From Salicibibacter cibarius (GTDB lineage Bacteria > Bacillota > Bacilli > Bacillales > Marinococcaceae): 64,000 nt of DNA. Of the stretch, positions 1 to 9,416 are shown one piece after another. The stretch is taken from the NCBI RefSeq assembly GCF_016495725.1, contig NZ_CP054705.1, positions 434,001-498,000 on the forward strand, read 5' to 3'. Below the pieces are notes generated by a model. That model had not been told where the DNA came from. It was given only the letters and a program-made list of their open reading frames with translations, and did not search any database. Numbering within the stretch: position 1 is the first letter of the stretch; each line of letters starts with the position of its first letter. A program made the position numbers and the translations under genes.

Positions 1-1
1 C

Positions 2-1558
2 TTTGCCAAAGGCAATACACGCTCGGGGATCTTTACCACCGCCATGGCGGAACTTCGGCGCTTTACGTTGAGTGAACAAGCGAAAATGACCGCGAAAAAC
101 TCGCTTGATTTGAAAAAGGTTGGGTTTGGCCAGTCCATTGAAGGGAAAGGCACACCCTTTGCCAAAGTGACGGTGACACTTCCGGACGGCGCGCAGGAAA
201 CCAATCAAACCGGTGAGGGCGGCTATTGGGTGGTGCATGTTCAAGGAACGATCCAAGCAAACGATGCCTTGATCGTGGAACATGATCCCGATCCTCTCTC
301 GAAAAAAGTAATCAAAAAGCTAACCAAAGACCAAAAAGCGAAAAAAGCAGCCGAACAAACACGCATTGAGGCAACCATAAAAACCGTCAACGAGGAAACC
401 GGCGAAACATCGTTTGAACAGGAACACCATCCGGCGGTTAGTATCACGGAGGTGGTGAGTTACGATCGACCGGTGGCGCTCTTTATGATCACCCCGGATT
501 ATGATGACTCGACGCATGTGCTCCCATCCATGTTTGTGGATCAATTGTACTTCACGTTGGCGAAACATGCCTCCATGGCAAAAGGGCAAGCATGTCAGCG
601 TCAAGTCATCTTTATGCTCGATGAATTTGGGCAGATGCCGGCGATCTCCGGCATGGGCTCAAAAATGACGGTATCCCTCGGGCGAAACATTCGCTTTCAT
701 CTTGTCGTGCAAAGTTATGCGCAACTCAAAGAAAAATACGGGGAGGATGACCAAAACACCATCCGGGGGAATTGTGGCAATCACATCTACATTATGACCG
801 CAGACGTGGACACGGCGAAGCACTTTTCCGAAAAAATCGGAGAGGAAACACGCGAAGTGGAAACACGGTCAGGCACACCGTTTTCCTTGAAAAAAGCAAA
901 AACCGATAACACGGAAGGGCGCAAACTGTTAGACGCCAATGAACTGATGGAATTGAAGAAAGGGAGCACGGTCGTTTCCCGAAGCATGAAGCGTGAAACG
1001 CAAGACGGCAAGCACAAGGTCCGTCCGTTTCCGATTTATAACAAAGGCATGCCCTTTGCCTATCAGTATTTAAAACTGGATGCCGATCGATCAATCACGG
1101 ATGTCGAGGTGGACACGCCGCATCGACACATCCGATTAGCCGATCTTGTCATCCAATTTTCCTTCATCCTTAGTGACAAAGGGATGACGCCAACGATGAA
1201 GGCAAATAGCGATACAAAAGAAGTCAATGAAACCCAAGAAACGAAGGCACAACCGCCGCAAGAGGATGAAGCAAAGGAAGAAGATGAGTGGAAACAAACC
1301 CCCGTTTCTGAGGTGTTGACGGGTTCGTTATGGATGATGGTCATGGATCGGATCGCGCCGTCATTGGATGCGGATGAAACGACGATGCAAACGATGCCTT
1401 TGGGCGACTTTCTCCAAACGCTCCGCATGCTTGGCGATTCCGACGAGGTGGATAAAAACACCTATGCGGCGATCCGCAAAACCATTGATCAGCACCTTAA
1501 ATCGTGGGAAGATAATGAGGAAACCCATAAAGACAACCACCAAGAAGCTATCAGCTAA
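2..1558 (+). CDS. VirD4/TraG-type conjugation coupling protein (5' end outside window)
   Basis: The reading frame is open from the first bases of the window, so the N-terminus and Walker A motif lie upstream. The visible part has a Walker B-like strand VIFMLDEFGQMP, followed by the conserved VirD4/TraG pattern in which the ATPase core continues through SLGRNIRFHLVVQSYAQL and a sensor-like NHIYIMT segment. The family couples the relaxosome to the type IV secretion channel at the inner membrane and uses ATP to drive transfer of the relaxase-DNA complex. The last 120 residues are acidic and look like a linker or substrate-docking tail. Its place at the head of a run of transfer genes with tight spacing supports this role. 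Family call is strong; the subfamily (TrsK/TcpA-like) is not resolved. Confidence 0.88.
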   Translation, partial: FAKGNTRSGIFTTAMAELRRFTLSEQAKMTAKNSLDLKKVGFGQSIEGKGTPFAKVTVTLPDGAQETNQTGEGGYWVVHVQGTIQANDALIVEHDPDPLSKKVIKKLTKDQKAKKAAEQTRIEATIKTVNEETGETSFEQEHHPAVSITEVVSYDRPVALFMITPDYDDSTHVLPSMFVDQLYFTLAKHASMAKGQACQRQVIFMLDEFGQMPAISGMGSKMTVSLGRNIRFHLVVQSYAQLKEKYGEDDQNTIRGNCGNHIYIMTADVDTAKHFSEKIGEETREVETRSGTPFSLKKAKTDNTEGRKLLDANELMELKKGSTVVSRSMKRETQDGKHKVRPFPIYNKGMPFAYQYLKLDADRSITDVEVDTPHRHIRLADLVIQFSFILSDKGMTPTMKANSDTKEVNETQETKAQPPQEDEAKEEDEWKQTPVSEVLTGSLWMMVMDRIAPSLDADETTMQTMPLGDFLQTLRMLGDSDEVDKNTYAAIRKTIDQHLKSWEDNEETHKDNHQEAIS

Positions 1559-1573
1559 ATCAAGGAGGAACCG

Positions 1574-1767
1574 ATGAAACCAAACATTATGACCATCATC
1601 CAACGTTACCGCGTCAGATCGAAGAAGGCGAGGTGATCACGATCGTTCTGCAAGACGCTGTCGTGACGCTGCAACCCGGCCAAAATGAGGCGCCGGTGGA
1701 CGCGCTTATTGAAAGCATCGACGAAAGAATCGATGTCACCCGTGACATGTTTATGGAGGATGACTAA
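1574..1767 (+). pseudogene. Small transfer-operon gene, apparently frameshifted
   Basis: A good ribosome binding site (AAGGAGG at about 1562) precedes ATG 1574, but that frame stops after 20 codons. Another frame then reads a plausible protein, QIEEGEVITIVLQD and onwards to MFMEDD, ending at the TAA at 1765-1767. The two halves would join by a single frame change between about 1595 and 1620. Alternatively the second part starts at GTG 1633 as a 44-residue protein without a clear ribosome binding site. No family recognised. It sits between the coupling protein and the VirB6-like gene, so it was probably a small transfer protein. A sequencing error cannot be excluded. Confidence 0.35.
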
Positions 1768-1795
1768 CAGCAGACAGCAGGAGAGGAGGGGGACG

Positions 1796-3670
1796 GTGGA
1801 GGAACAAGAACTACTGGACACCTTACGCCAATTTGAAGATGAACTTAATACAGGCAACATCATAAGCTACCTTGTCCGATTCATCGGCTGGTGGCTTCTT
1901 TTAGGTTTTCGGGCGATTGTGAGAGGGATGGAAGGCGTCATTGATGGGGTTCTTGTGCTCTTGGACTTTTTTCAGACCGAACCGGTGCTTGCATTTCTCG
2001 AAACGATTCAACCCATTTTGTATATCCTGCTTGCCCTTGCGCTTGGCCTGATTGCCTATCAGTTGATGTTTCAACGCGGCCAGCAACGCTCACAAATCCC
2101 AATCAACATTTTCATTTCAGTCATGACAGTGACCCTTCTCACGTGGGGGATGGATCAGGCCAGCAGTTTCACCGATGATGCGGTGGAAGTCGCCTCCGTC
2201 GGGGACGATGCGTTTGACATGGCCGATCAAATTGTCCATGACCATATCACCGATATCGCCATTTACGACGAAACCGGCTGGCAAAGCCCGAATGTAGAAA
2301 CGCGGCACCATGTTGACCCGGAAAACATCGATCAAATAGATGTTAACGAGGAGATCACGGAGGACTTTGAAAGAGCCGATGGAGAAGAACTTTCCCAAAC
2401 AGGTCAAGAAGTATTATCAAACAAAATCGGCATTGAATCGAATGGCGACGAAGGGTTGGTCGATATTGGCGATGACGGCTGGTTCGACTTTTTCCCGGAG
2501 AACTATTACCGTTGGGACGTAAATTGGGGAACGGCTTTGATTACGCTCGGCGTGATGGCCGTCACCATGATTCTCGTCTCCATAAAAATAGCCAAACTAT
2601 GCTTTGAACTCGCCTTTAACAAAGTCGTTGCGCTGATCATGGCCTATGCGGATATTAGCACCGGGCAACGCTTGAAAGAAATCCTCAAAAACATCGGCAG
2701 CATTTTCGTTTCCATCATTATGGTGTTTTTGAGTTTACGCATGTATATGTACTACACGGAGTATATCGCAACCGAAATGAGTGGGTTTGGTTATCTCATT
2801 GCGATGATCGCCGGCAGCCTTGCGGTCATTGACGGGCCAAACATCGTGCAAAAACTCTTTGGCATTGATGCCGGGTTACGGAATGCTTGGACGGTCGCTG
2901 CCGGTTCCTACTTTGCCGGTAAAGCCGCCAAACCTGCGGTTAAAGGCGCCGCGAACATGGCCAGTAAGGGCGTGAAGGGTGCTACGACGGGTGGCGTGAG
3001 TACGGCGGCAGCCACCGCCGGTGGCATTAACGGTTTAGCCGGTGGCAACAAAGGAACGCCAAACAATGGTGCCGCAGGAAACCAAGGATCACCGACGCAA
3101 GCCGGATCAACACCCGGCCAATCCGGTGGCGGTCAGAAACCCGGTGGAGGCGGCGGCCAGCAGGGCGCACCATCACAACAACGCCGACCGGCACAAGGCA
3201 CACCGGGGGCAGGATCACCGACAAACGCCCAAGCCTCCGGTGGGGAAGGCGAAGGCTCCACCGCGAACGCCAACGCCGGTGCCTATCAAGATACGCAGCA
3301 GCAACCGCAACCAACAGGCGCCAAGGGGAACCGGCCAGCACCAGCGCCGACCCATGGCGGTAAAACGCCATCGCTCCAAGCCGAGATGCGTGAAGACGCC
3401 CGAAAAGGCGGCGGTGGCAATCAGCGACCGGCCACACTGAACCAACAAATGCAAGCTGATCAAAACGGCCATGAACCGCCCACAACGAGGGATATTCCCA
3501 TGCCGAACCGGTCGGCTGCCGGGGAAACGCGAACCGTTGGGCAATACATGCGTGACGGGGCTTCACGTCGGTTTAACAAAAATCCTTATGTGCAAACGAG
3601 CAAACGAAGTTATCAGCTTGGCAAAAACACCACATCGAACTGGAAGCAGAAAAGGAAAAATAAACATTAA
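1796..3670 (+). CDS. TrbL/VirB6-like conjugation channel membrane protein
   Basis: A 624-residue protein read from GTG 1796, chosen because GAGGAGGGGG lies just upstream; longer reading of the same frame overlaps the previous small gene. It has about six hydrophobic segments: roughly residues 20-45, 65-95, 105-125, 245-290, 305-335 and 340-370. These are followed by a 270-residue Gly/Gln/Pro/Ala-rich tail. Polytopic core plus disordered low-complexity tail is the layout of TrbL/VirB6-family proteins, which form the inner-membrane channel of type IV secretion systems. An acidic extracellular-type loop lies between the third and fourth segments. An intrinsic terminator follows the stop at once. 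Function is inferred from topology and context rather than from sequence motifs. Confidence 0.72.
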   Translation: MEEQELLDTLRQFEDELNTGNIISYLVRFIGWWLLLGFRAIVRGMEGVIDGVLVLLDFFQTEPVLAFLETIQPILYILLALALGLIAYQLMFQRGQQRSQIPINIFISVMTVTLLTWGMDQASSFTDDAVEVASVGDDAFDMADQIVHDHITDIAIYDETGWQSPNVETRHHVDPENIDQIDVNEEITEDFERADGEELSQTGQEVLSNKIGIESNGDEGLVDIGDDGWFDFFPENYYRWDVNWGTALITLGVMAVTMILVSIKIAKLCFELAFNKVVALIMAYADISTGQRLKEILKNIGSIFVSIIMVFLSLRMYMYYTEYIATEMSGFGYLIAMIAGSLAVIDGPNIVQKLFGIDAGLRNAWTVAAGSYFAGKAAKPAVKGAANMASKGVKGATTGGVSTAAATAGGINGLAGGNKGTPNNGAAGNQGSPTQAGSTPGQSGGGQKPGGGGGQQGAPSQQRRPAQGTPGAGSPTNAQASGGEGEGSTANANAGAYQDTQQQPQPTGAKGNRPAPAPTHGGKTPSLQAEMREDARKGGGGNQRPATLNQQMQADQNGHEPPTTRDIPMPNRSAAGETRTVGQYMRDGASRRFNKNPYVQTSKRSYQLGKNTTSNWKQKRKNKH

Positions 3671-3678
3671 AGCAATAA

Positions 3679-3720
3679 GCGCAGGTTTCATCTTTTCTTG
3701 AAACCTGTGCTTTTTGTTTT
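3679..3720 (+). terminator. Intrinsic terminator inside the transfer operon
   Basis: Stem GCRCAGGTTTCA paired with TGAAACCTGTGC around a short loop, followed by TTTTTGTTTT. It stands between the VirB6-like gene and the next transfer gene, which is in the same orientation with only 67 bp between them. Confidence 0.8.
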
Positions 3721-3736
3721 AGAAAGGGGCTGTGGG

Positions 3737-4045
3737 ATGCACTACAAAATTCCGACTGAAATTACGGCAGAGTTAAAACTAAACAAATGGTTTTATTTGA
3801 TCGATTTACTTGTCTTGATCGGCATGCTCGTGATGGGCTTTATCCTTCACGCGCTCATTCATCCGTCACTGACCATTCCCTTTGTGATCTTTATGGTCGC
3901 TCTATACGGCTTTTGGTTGTACCGCCCGAAAACGAATCCGCATATGCGCATGATACAGGCGGTATGGATGATGATCAGCCGCGACCGTTCCACTTATCAC
4001 GCGCATGATCCGCACGAAGTAGCGACGAAGGAGGAAGATGCATGA
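3737..4045 (+). CDS. Small conjugation membrane protein (DUF5592/TcpE-like)
   Basis: 102 residues from ATG 3737, preceded by GAAAGGGG. The N-terminus (HYKIPTEITAELKLNKW) is followed by two adjacent hydrophobic segments at about residues 19-60, the second rich in Phe and Ile, and then a basic cytoplasmic-looking stretch with MMISRDRSTYH. This is the shape of the small two-helix proteins (ConD/TcpE/DUF5592 type) that precede the VirB4 ATPase genes in Gram-positive conjugative elements. The stop overlaps the next start by 4 bp, so translation is probably coupled. The precise family name is from memory and is uncertain. Confidence 0.6.
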   Translation: MHYKIPTEITAELKLNKWFYLIDLLVLIGMLVMGFILHALIHPSLTIPFVIFMVALYGFWLYRPKTNPHMRMIQAVWMMISRDRSTYHAHDPHEVATKEEDA

Positions 4046-4677
4046 TGTATGAAGACATGGTAGGGCAAGACGCCCTCTTTGATGAGCATAAAAAACCAAA
4101 ACGACGGCTGCGCCTTGGCGAGCGCTCGCAACCGAAGGAAAAACGAGAACGAGCGCCGGATCGCATTGCCGACATTATCCCGATTCGAGACATGACCGAC
4201 GACGGCGCGATTGAACTCCAAGACGGCCAAGGGTATATGGATGTCTTTCAACTCACCACAAAGGATGTGTATGCCCAGAGTGAGGCCGAAGCCGAGATGG
4301 ACATTTTGGCACTCACGCAATATTTACGCGCGTATGAGGCAGATATTAAGATCGTCTCGCTCAATTTCCCGGTGAACATGACGCCGCAACTGGCGCATAT
4401 CCAGCAAAAAATCGATGCCAATAACTCCCCACTGATCGAACGCTTTTTGCAAAAGAAAAAGGTGGAACTGGAATTTTTGGAAAAACATCGCACGAATCGT
4501 GAATTTTACCTTTATGTGTATGGCGATTCGATGAAAGATTTATCAGAGCGCTGCCAATTTACGCGCCGAAAACTGCAACGGGTCTTGCCGATCGCTGACT
4601 TAGAAAACACGAAGAAATTGGATGTGACCTATAAACTCAACAATCAAAACTCAAAACTGGATCATCAGAGGGGGTAA
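4042..4677 (+). CDS. TrsD-like conjugation protein
   Basis: 211 residues from ATG 4042 (GGAGG at about 4030). There is no signal peptide or membrane helix. The first 50 residues are highly basic, then comes an alpha/beta region with TDDGAIELQDGQGYMDVFQL and a Leu-rich YLRAYEADIKIVSLNFPVN. TrsD-like proteins of staphylococcal and bacillar conjugation systems occupy this position, directly before the VirB4/TrsE ATPase, and resemble the N-terminal part of VirB4 proteins. The gap to the next gene is only 5 bp, so the two products may work together. No catalytic motif is visible. The call rests on gene order and overall resemblance. Confidence 0.6.
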   Translation: MMYEDMVGQDALFDEHKKPKRRLRLGERSQPKEKRERAPDRIADIIPIRDMTDDGAIELQDGQGYMDVFQLTTKDVYAQSEAEAEMDILALTQYLRAYEADIKIVSLNFPVNMTPQLAHIQQKIDANNSPLIERFLQKKKVELEFLEKHRTNREFYLYVYGDSMKDLSERCQFTRRKLQRVLPIADLENTKKLDVTYKLNNQNSKLDHQRG

Positions 4678-4682
4678 CAACG

Positions 4683-6626
4683 ATGAGTCTTTTACAGATG
4701 CTTTCGCCATGGAAACGCAAAGACGACACCGATGCCACGGAGACGGAACGCAAAGGGTATAACCCGTACTTGCTCGCCAATATTCAACCGCAAGGCGGCA
4801 TCAGCTTTAAGGAAAGTTTTATACGCAAAGGGGACGGTTACGAAACGTGTGTGCACGTGTATAGCTATCCGAAAAATACCAAGGATTTTTGGTTGGAATC
4901 CATCGTGAATATGGAAAACGTCATCACGACCATTGATGTTACCTCGGAAGATCGCCATAAGGTGCGCGAAGGCTTAAATAAAGGGATCGATGAACAAAGT
5001 TCCCGCATGATGACGGAAAAAGAAAGCGTGAGTATCTTAGAGGCTCATAAAAACTTGGATGATCTTCAAGACTTGTATGCCTCCGTCTACGAAGAAGGCG
5101 AAGTGATCAAACGGGTGCATCTTCGCCATTACGTCAATGCGCGAACGAAAGAAGAACTGGAAGACAAAGTGAACGACGTCTTAACGGCGCTTGAAGGGGA
5201 AAATTTCAGAGGCGCTGTTTTTCTCAATGAGCAAGATATGGAGTGGAAGGCGCTCCATGAACCATATACGGCACAAGCGAAACGCCGCAACCGTCGAAAA
5301 GGGAAGGGGCTGCCAGCGTTATCTTTAGCCGGTGGCTTTCCGTTTCATTTCACCCAACTCCATGATCCCACGGGCACCTTTTACGGCACAACGATGACCG
5401 GCGGAAACGTTGTGTTTGATCTGTTTCACCGTGATAAGGATCGAAAATCGTATAGCTCTGTGGTGATCGGGGCGATGGGGGCAGGGAAGTCCACGCTCTT
5501 GAAAAAAATCATGCTCGATAATGCCATTAAAGGGCATAAAATTCGTGCCTTTGATGTCGTTGGTGAGTTTTTACCCCTCACCGAGGCGGTCGGCGGCAAA
5601 CAAATTGCCTTGGACGGCACGGATGGCATCATTAATCCCTTGCAAGTATACCGGACGGCCAAAGACGATTTCACATCGTTTACGCAGCACTTATCAAAAC
5701 TGACGACGTTCTACCGGTTTCTAGCCCCGGAAGCCTCCGATAATGAACTGAAAGAATATGAAAATATGCTTCGGAAATTGTATATCTCTTTAGAGTTATG
5801 GAACGATGAAGGGGATACCAACCTTACGGGGCAACCGGTGGAAGCCTACCCAATTTTCTCGGATTTTTTGGCCTTTATTCGTGAGGAACTTTACGCCGAT
5901 GTAGCCACAAGCAAGCAGCGCGACAACCTCAGTCCGGAGCGCAAACGCCGGCTGGAAACGATTGAGTTGAACATCCAAAACCTTGTTGAAACGTACGCCC
6001 ATTTGTTTAATGGGGTATCCAGCGTTGCCGATTTTCAAGACGAACACGTCGTTATCTTTCAGTTACGGGGCTTAAGTCAGATGCGCATCGAAATCTTTCA
6101 AGCGCAGTTGTTTAACGTGTTGAACTTGTTGTGGGATGCGATGCTGACCAACGGCGCGCCACAATTTGAAGCCTATAACCGAGGGGAATTGAAGAAAGAA
6201 GATGCCGAGAAATTTCTCATCCTCATGGATGAGGCGCACCATATCATTAATACGAAAAAAGGCAGTGGCCATGCTTTAGAGTTTCTCACAAAATTTGTAC
6301 GGGAAGCCCGCAAGTATTTTGCTGGGTTCACGTATGCGTCGCACACGATCCGGGATTTTGTGCCGGAAGGCTCTGATCAAACCTTGGTCGAGGAAATTAA
6401 AACGCTCTTTGAACTCACGCAGTACAAGTGGATCATGCAGCAAGACAGCAATAACTTAGACATGTTGCAAACCATTTTTGCCGGGCAGTTATCCGAAAGT
6501 GAGGTTACGCAAATCCCATATTTACAAACCGGGGACGTGGTTTTAAACATTCAAGCCGTTAAAAACCTACGCTTTTCCGTGGAAGCCTCAGACGAGGAAT
6601 TGGCGTTGTTCGGGGGAGGGGCTTAA
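4683..6626 (+). CDS. VirB4/TrsE/ConE-type conjugation ATPase
   Basis: 647 residues. Walker A is VVIGAMGAGKSTLLKK at about residue 260 and Walker B is KFLILMDEAHHII at about residue 515, followed by a motif typical of VirB4 C-domains (REARKYFAGFTYASHTIRDF). Length and domain order fit the VirB4 family: an N-terminal domain of about 220 residues, then a RecA-like ATPase. These proteins power assembly of the type IV secretion channel and substrate transfer at the inner membrane. It lies directly after the TrsD-like gene and 1 bp before the wall hydrolase gene. Family assignment is firm. Confidence 0.93.
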   Translation: MSLLQMLSPWKRKDDTDATETERKGYNPYLLANIQPQGGISFKESFIRKGDGYETCVHVYSYPKNTKDFWLESIVNMENVITTIDVTSEDRHKVREGLNKGIDEQSSRMMTEKESVSILEAHKNLDDLQDLYASVYEEGEVIKRVHLRHYVNARTKEELEDKVNDVLTALEGENFRGAVFLNEQDMEWKALHEPYTAQAKRRNRRKGKGLPALSLAGGFPFHFTQLHDPTGTFYGTTMTGGNVVFDLFHRDKDRKSYSSVVIGAMGAGKSTLLKKIMLDNAIKGHKIRAFDVVGEFLPLTEAVGGKQIALDGTDGIINPLQVYRTAKDDFTSFTQHLSKLTTFYRFLAPEASDNELKEYENMLRKLYISLELWNDEGDTNLTGQPVEAYPIFSDFLAFIREELYADVATSKQRDNLSPERKRRLETIELNIQNLVETYAHLFNGVSSVADFQDEHVVIFQLRGLSQMRIEIFQAQLFNVLNLLWDAMLTNGAPQFEAYNRGELKKEDAEKFLILMDEAHHIINTKKGSGHALEFLTKFVREARKYFAGFTYASHTIRDFVPEGSDQTLVEEIKTLFELTQYKWIMQQDSNNLDMLQTIFAGQLSESEVTQIPYLQTGDVVLNIQAVKNLRFSVEASDEELALFGGGA

Positions 6627-6627
6627 C

Positions 6628-7722
6628 ATGTCCGTTTCTTCGCTCATCGCCTTTCTTATTTTCCTTTTTTCCTTAATTCCGAAGAAATGGAAAGGGCTTG
6701 TGGTGTTAGGCTTGCTTGTGGCTGTGAGTGGCTTGATCGGCATGGTGTTTGTGGCCATTCTTTCGCTCGCTGGCCAATATGACCAACAACAAGCAGATGA
6801 TGTTGAATCGGTTGGGAATGTGGCCGAAGATGAAGTACCCTCGGAATACATTCCCATCTATGAAGAAGCCGGCGAGGCATATGATGTACCAGCGCCCCTA
6901 CTGGCGGCGATTCATCGCGTGGAAACGGTGTTTTCAACGATGGACGATGAGGCGGGGTTGGTCAGTTACGCGGGAGCAGAAGGTCACATGCAATTTATGC
7001 CTTGTACTTGGGTCGGATGGGATCACCCGTCATGTTCTGGTTTAGGCGCCGGGGACATTCCCGAGGATGAACTTACGGATTTAGATGCGATCGACGAATA
7101 TGGCGGTTTTGCCGTGGATGGCAGTGGCAACGGGGAGGCTGATCCTTACGACATCGAGGATGCCGTTCATTCAGCCGCGAACTATTTAGCTGCAAATGGG
7201 GCAGCCGATGGGAACGTGGAAGAAGCCGTATTTGCGTATAACGGCGCGGATTGGTACGTGGATGATGTGATGGGATATATGGATACGTATACGGACGGTG
7301 ACGGTGGTGTTGAAGCCGTTGCCGGGGACATTCCGGATGTTGTCGAGGTTGGTGAACAATGGATCGGCAACTCCGAGTATGACTTTGGCGGTGGACGAAA
7401 TGAAGTGGAACAGGCGGCCGGTATTTTCGATTGTTCCTCGTTTGTCCATTGGGCGTTTGAAGAAATGGGGGTGCAACTTGGCTCCCTTGGATCAGTGACG
7501 ACGGATACGCTTTATGAAGAAGGGCAGTCGGTTGATCCGGACGACATGCAGCCCGGGGACATGGTGTTTTTCAACACGTACAAATACAACGGCCATGTCG
7601 GTATCTACGCCGGTGATGGGCAATTCATCGGGGCGCAGTCCAGTACCGGTGTTGCCTATGAATCTTTGGAATATGGTTATTGGGGTCAAACCTTTAACGG
7701 CAATGTGCAGCGTATCGGCTAG
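6628..7722 (+). CDS. CwlT-like bifunctional cell-wall hydrolase (lytic transglycosylase + NlpC/P60)
   Basis: 364 residues. Hydrophobic segments at residues 5-20 and 24-48 anchor the protein. Residues about 75-215 form a lytic transglycosylase domain with catalytic Glu candidate in AIHRVETVFS and the conserved GAEGHMQFMPCTW and AANYLA segments. Residues about 235-364 form an NlpC/P60 endopeptidase with catalytic Cys in IFDCSSFVHWAF and His in NGHVGIYAGDGQFIGA. This pair of domains is that of CwlT from ICEBs1 and Orf14 of Tn916, which opens peptidoglycan for the conjugation channel. All the main catalytic residues appear present. The extracytoplasmic part is very acidic, as expected in a halophile. 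Confidence 0.92.
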   Translation: MSVSSLIAFLIFLFSLIPKKWKGLVVLGLLVAVSGLIGMVFVAILSLAGQYDQQQADDVESVGNVAEDEVPSEYIPIYEEAGEAYDVPAPLLAAIHRVETVFSTMDDEAGLVSYAGAEGHMQFMPCTWVGWDHPSCSGLGAGDIPEDELTDLDAIDEYGGFAVDGSGNGEADPYDIEDAVHSAANYLAANGAADGNVEEAVFAYNGADWYVDDVMGYMDTYTDGDGGVEAVAGDIPDVVEVGEQWIGNSEYDFGGGRNEVEQAAGIFDCSSFVHWAFEEMGVQLGSLGSVTTDTLYEEGQSVDPDDMQPGDMVFFNTYKYNGHVGIYAGDGQFIGAQSSTGVAYESLEYGYWGQTFNGNVQRIG

Positions 7723-7750
7723 AGACAAAACGTTTGAAAGGCGTCATGCC

Positions 7751-7963
7751 ATGATCAAAAGCAAAGGGTTATGGGTGTTTGTCTATGGCTTTCCATTTAT
7801 GGTTTTCTAGGTCGGGGTGTGGCTATCATCCCCGACCATGATAACCGTTGCATTGATTGGGATGGGCATCACCATTTTGATGTATGCACTGACCACGATC
7901 ATGATTTATGCCGTCGATTTTTTAAACGTTCTACGAAAAGATGGAAGGAGGTTTCATTTATGA
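7751..7963 (+). pseudogene. Small membrane protein gene with an in-frame amber stop
   Basis: From ATG 7751 the frame reads 19 hydrophobic codons to TAG 7808-7810, then continues without interruption in the same frame to TGA 7961-7963. The second part includes MITVALIGMGITILMYALTT from ATG 7838. The terminal TGA overlaps the next gene's ATG at 7960 by 4 bp, typical of coupled genes in this operon. Read through, it gives a 70-residue protein with two hydrophobic segments. Either the gene is truncated by the stop, or only the 41-residue C-terminal part from 7838 is made. No family recognised. Confidence 0.4.
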
Positions 7964-8568
7964 AATCAAAGACGCGGATCACGTTATTTACGATCGCGCT
8001 GGTCGCGATTATCGCCGTCACCGGCATAAATGTTTACAGTGTGATGGCCGGTGACGATGAAGAAGCAACTGTATCCATTAATCAGATGCAGGAGGTCATC
8101 GATGCGAATGAGCAATTAGAAAGTGAAGTCTCGCGCCTTGAAAACGAACAAGAGATGGAGGAACCGGCGGCGATGCAAGAACGTCAAGAGGCGTTACAAG
8201 CAACCGCCGAAACCTTTGTCCAAACGGTTTATACCGAAGAAGCAGAATCGTATGACGACCGCAAAGATGAAGCCGAACCCATCATGCAAGATGATCTGCA
8301 TGACTTTTTATTCCCGGAAGATGATCAAGACGAAACGAAGCATCGAGCGATTCCGGAAGATATTCAATTTTTTGTAGAGTCAGGTGAACTGAACCAACCG
8401 GAAGCCACTATCATGGCTCGTTTTACGCAAACGTATAGCGCCGGCAGTGAGGATGATACGACGGCAACCTTTATAGAATTAGATGCCGAGCAACAAGACG
8501 ATGGCACGTGGATCATTCAAGATTTTAGAGATGCGGTCGAAAGCATGGAAGGAGATGAGGGCGTATGA
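7960..8568 (+). CDS. Membrane-anchored transfer protein, possibly VirB8/TcpC-like
   Basis: 202 residues from ATG 7960 (GGAAGGAGG upstream); longer forms of the frame lack a ribosome binding site. One N-terminal hydrophobic helix (about residues 7-30) is followed by a coiled-coil stretch (residues 42-70) and an acidic domain. That domain has the pattern of a compact alpha/beta fold with TATFIELDAEQQDDGTWIIQDF at its end, as in NTF2-like domains of VirB8/TcpC proteins. The type II anchor plus NTF2-like C-terminus suggests a channel component outside the membrane. The family was not recognised directly; this is inference from topology, the closing beta-strand pattern and position in the operon. 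Confidence 0.55.
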   Translation: MKSKTRITLFTIALVAIIAVTGINVYSVMAGDDEEATVSINQMQEVIDANEQLESEVSRLENEQEMEEPAAMQERQEALQATAETFVQTVYTEEAESYDDRKDEAEPIMQDDLHDFLFPEDDQDETKHRAIPEDIQFFVESGELNQPEATIMARFTQTYSAGSEDDTTATFIELDAEQQDDGTWIIQDFRDAVESMEGDEGV

Positions 8569-9416
8569 TGCGGAAACGTTTCGCCCTAAGCACGAAACGA
8601 ACGGTTCCCTTGCTTGTGATCACGCTTGCCTTTGTCGTGACAGGGGCGTTTCTCATGCTTTCCCGGACAATATTTGGTGCACCACCGGGCGACATTCAAC
8701 ACACGGACATCGGAGAAACGATCCCGATGCAAGGGAACGGTGAAGTCGTGATTGAAGATTGGGCGTATAATCCTCATGAGCAGCATATGATCGCAACCCT
8801 CCATATTGATCGATCAGCCGTTGATCGGAATACGGAGATGACCTTCGCCGCCCAAGATCGTTCAAATGCCCGTGATGAATTACCAGTAACCATGCTCTAT
8901 GAAGATCGGGATTATGTTGTGATTCATATTGATGCCGTCCCACCATCCTTTGATGTGATTGGGATGGATATTCAAGAGCAAGAAACCGATGATGGGATTG
9001 AACCAGAAGAATCAACGAACGACAACACACCGGCTGACTTAGCACGCATCTATGCGGATCACCGAATGGTTGACGTTGATGAATCGTTGACAGCCGAAGA
9101 TGAAACCACCTATGACCAACACGTGCTGAGTTTGGAGTATGACCGATTAAACGATGACCAAGAGGATCATCAGCAGGTGATCGAAAATATGGATGAACGT
9201 ATTGATCAACTGGAACAAGAATTGGTCGATATTGAAGCAGATATTTTGTACAGCACCGACGATGAAGAAGTGGAACTGGAAAGTGAACACAGTCAAATCG
9301 AGTCAGAAATCGATGGGCTGGAGACAGACATGGCGCAAGAACAAGAAGCCCTTGAAGTGGTTCAGGATGAACAAGACATGATCGAAGAACAAATGGACAT
9401 TGCGATCGATGAGTGA
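8565..9416 (+). CDS. Membrane-anchored coiled-coil protein of the conjugative element
   Basis: 283 residues; the start overlaps the previous stop by 4 bp. A basic N-terminus and one hydrophobic helix at about residues 14-35 anchor the protein. Residues 50-140 form a soluble beta-rich domain (for example NGEVVIEDWAYNPHEQHMIA and YVVIHIDAVPPSFDVIGMD). Residues 185-283 form a long acidic coiled coil. No catalytic motif is visible and no family is recognised. It is the last gene before the oriT-like region, so it probably ends the transfer operon. A role as a structural envelope component of the conjugation machinery is inferred from topology only. Confidence 0.6.
   Translation: MMRKRFALSTKRTVPLLVITLAFVVTGAFLMLSRTIFGAPPGDIQHTDIGETIPMQGNGEVVIEDWAYNPHEQHMIATLHIDRSAVDRNTEMTFAAQDRSNARDELPVTMLYEDRDYVVIHIDAVPPSFDVIGMDIQEQETDDGIEPEESTNDNTPADLARIYADHRMVDVDESLTAEDETTYDQHVLSLEYDRLNDDQEDHQQVIENMDERIDQLEQELVDIEADILYSTDDEEVELESEHSQIESEIDGLETDMAQEQEALEVVQDEQDMIEEQMDIAIDE

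Noticed and set aside
3027-3566. Open frames on both strands over the 3' part of the VirB6-like gene
   Set aside because: Shadows of the Gly/Gln/Pro-rich tail; no ribosome binding sites and no plausible domains.
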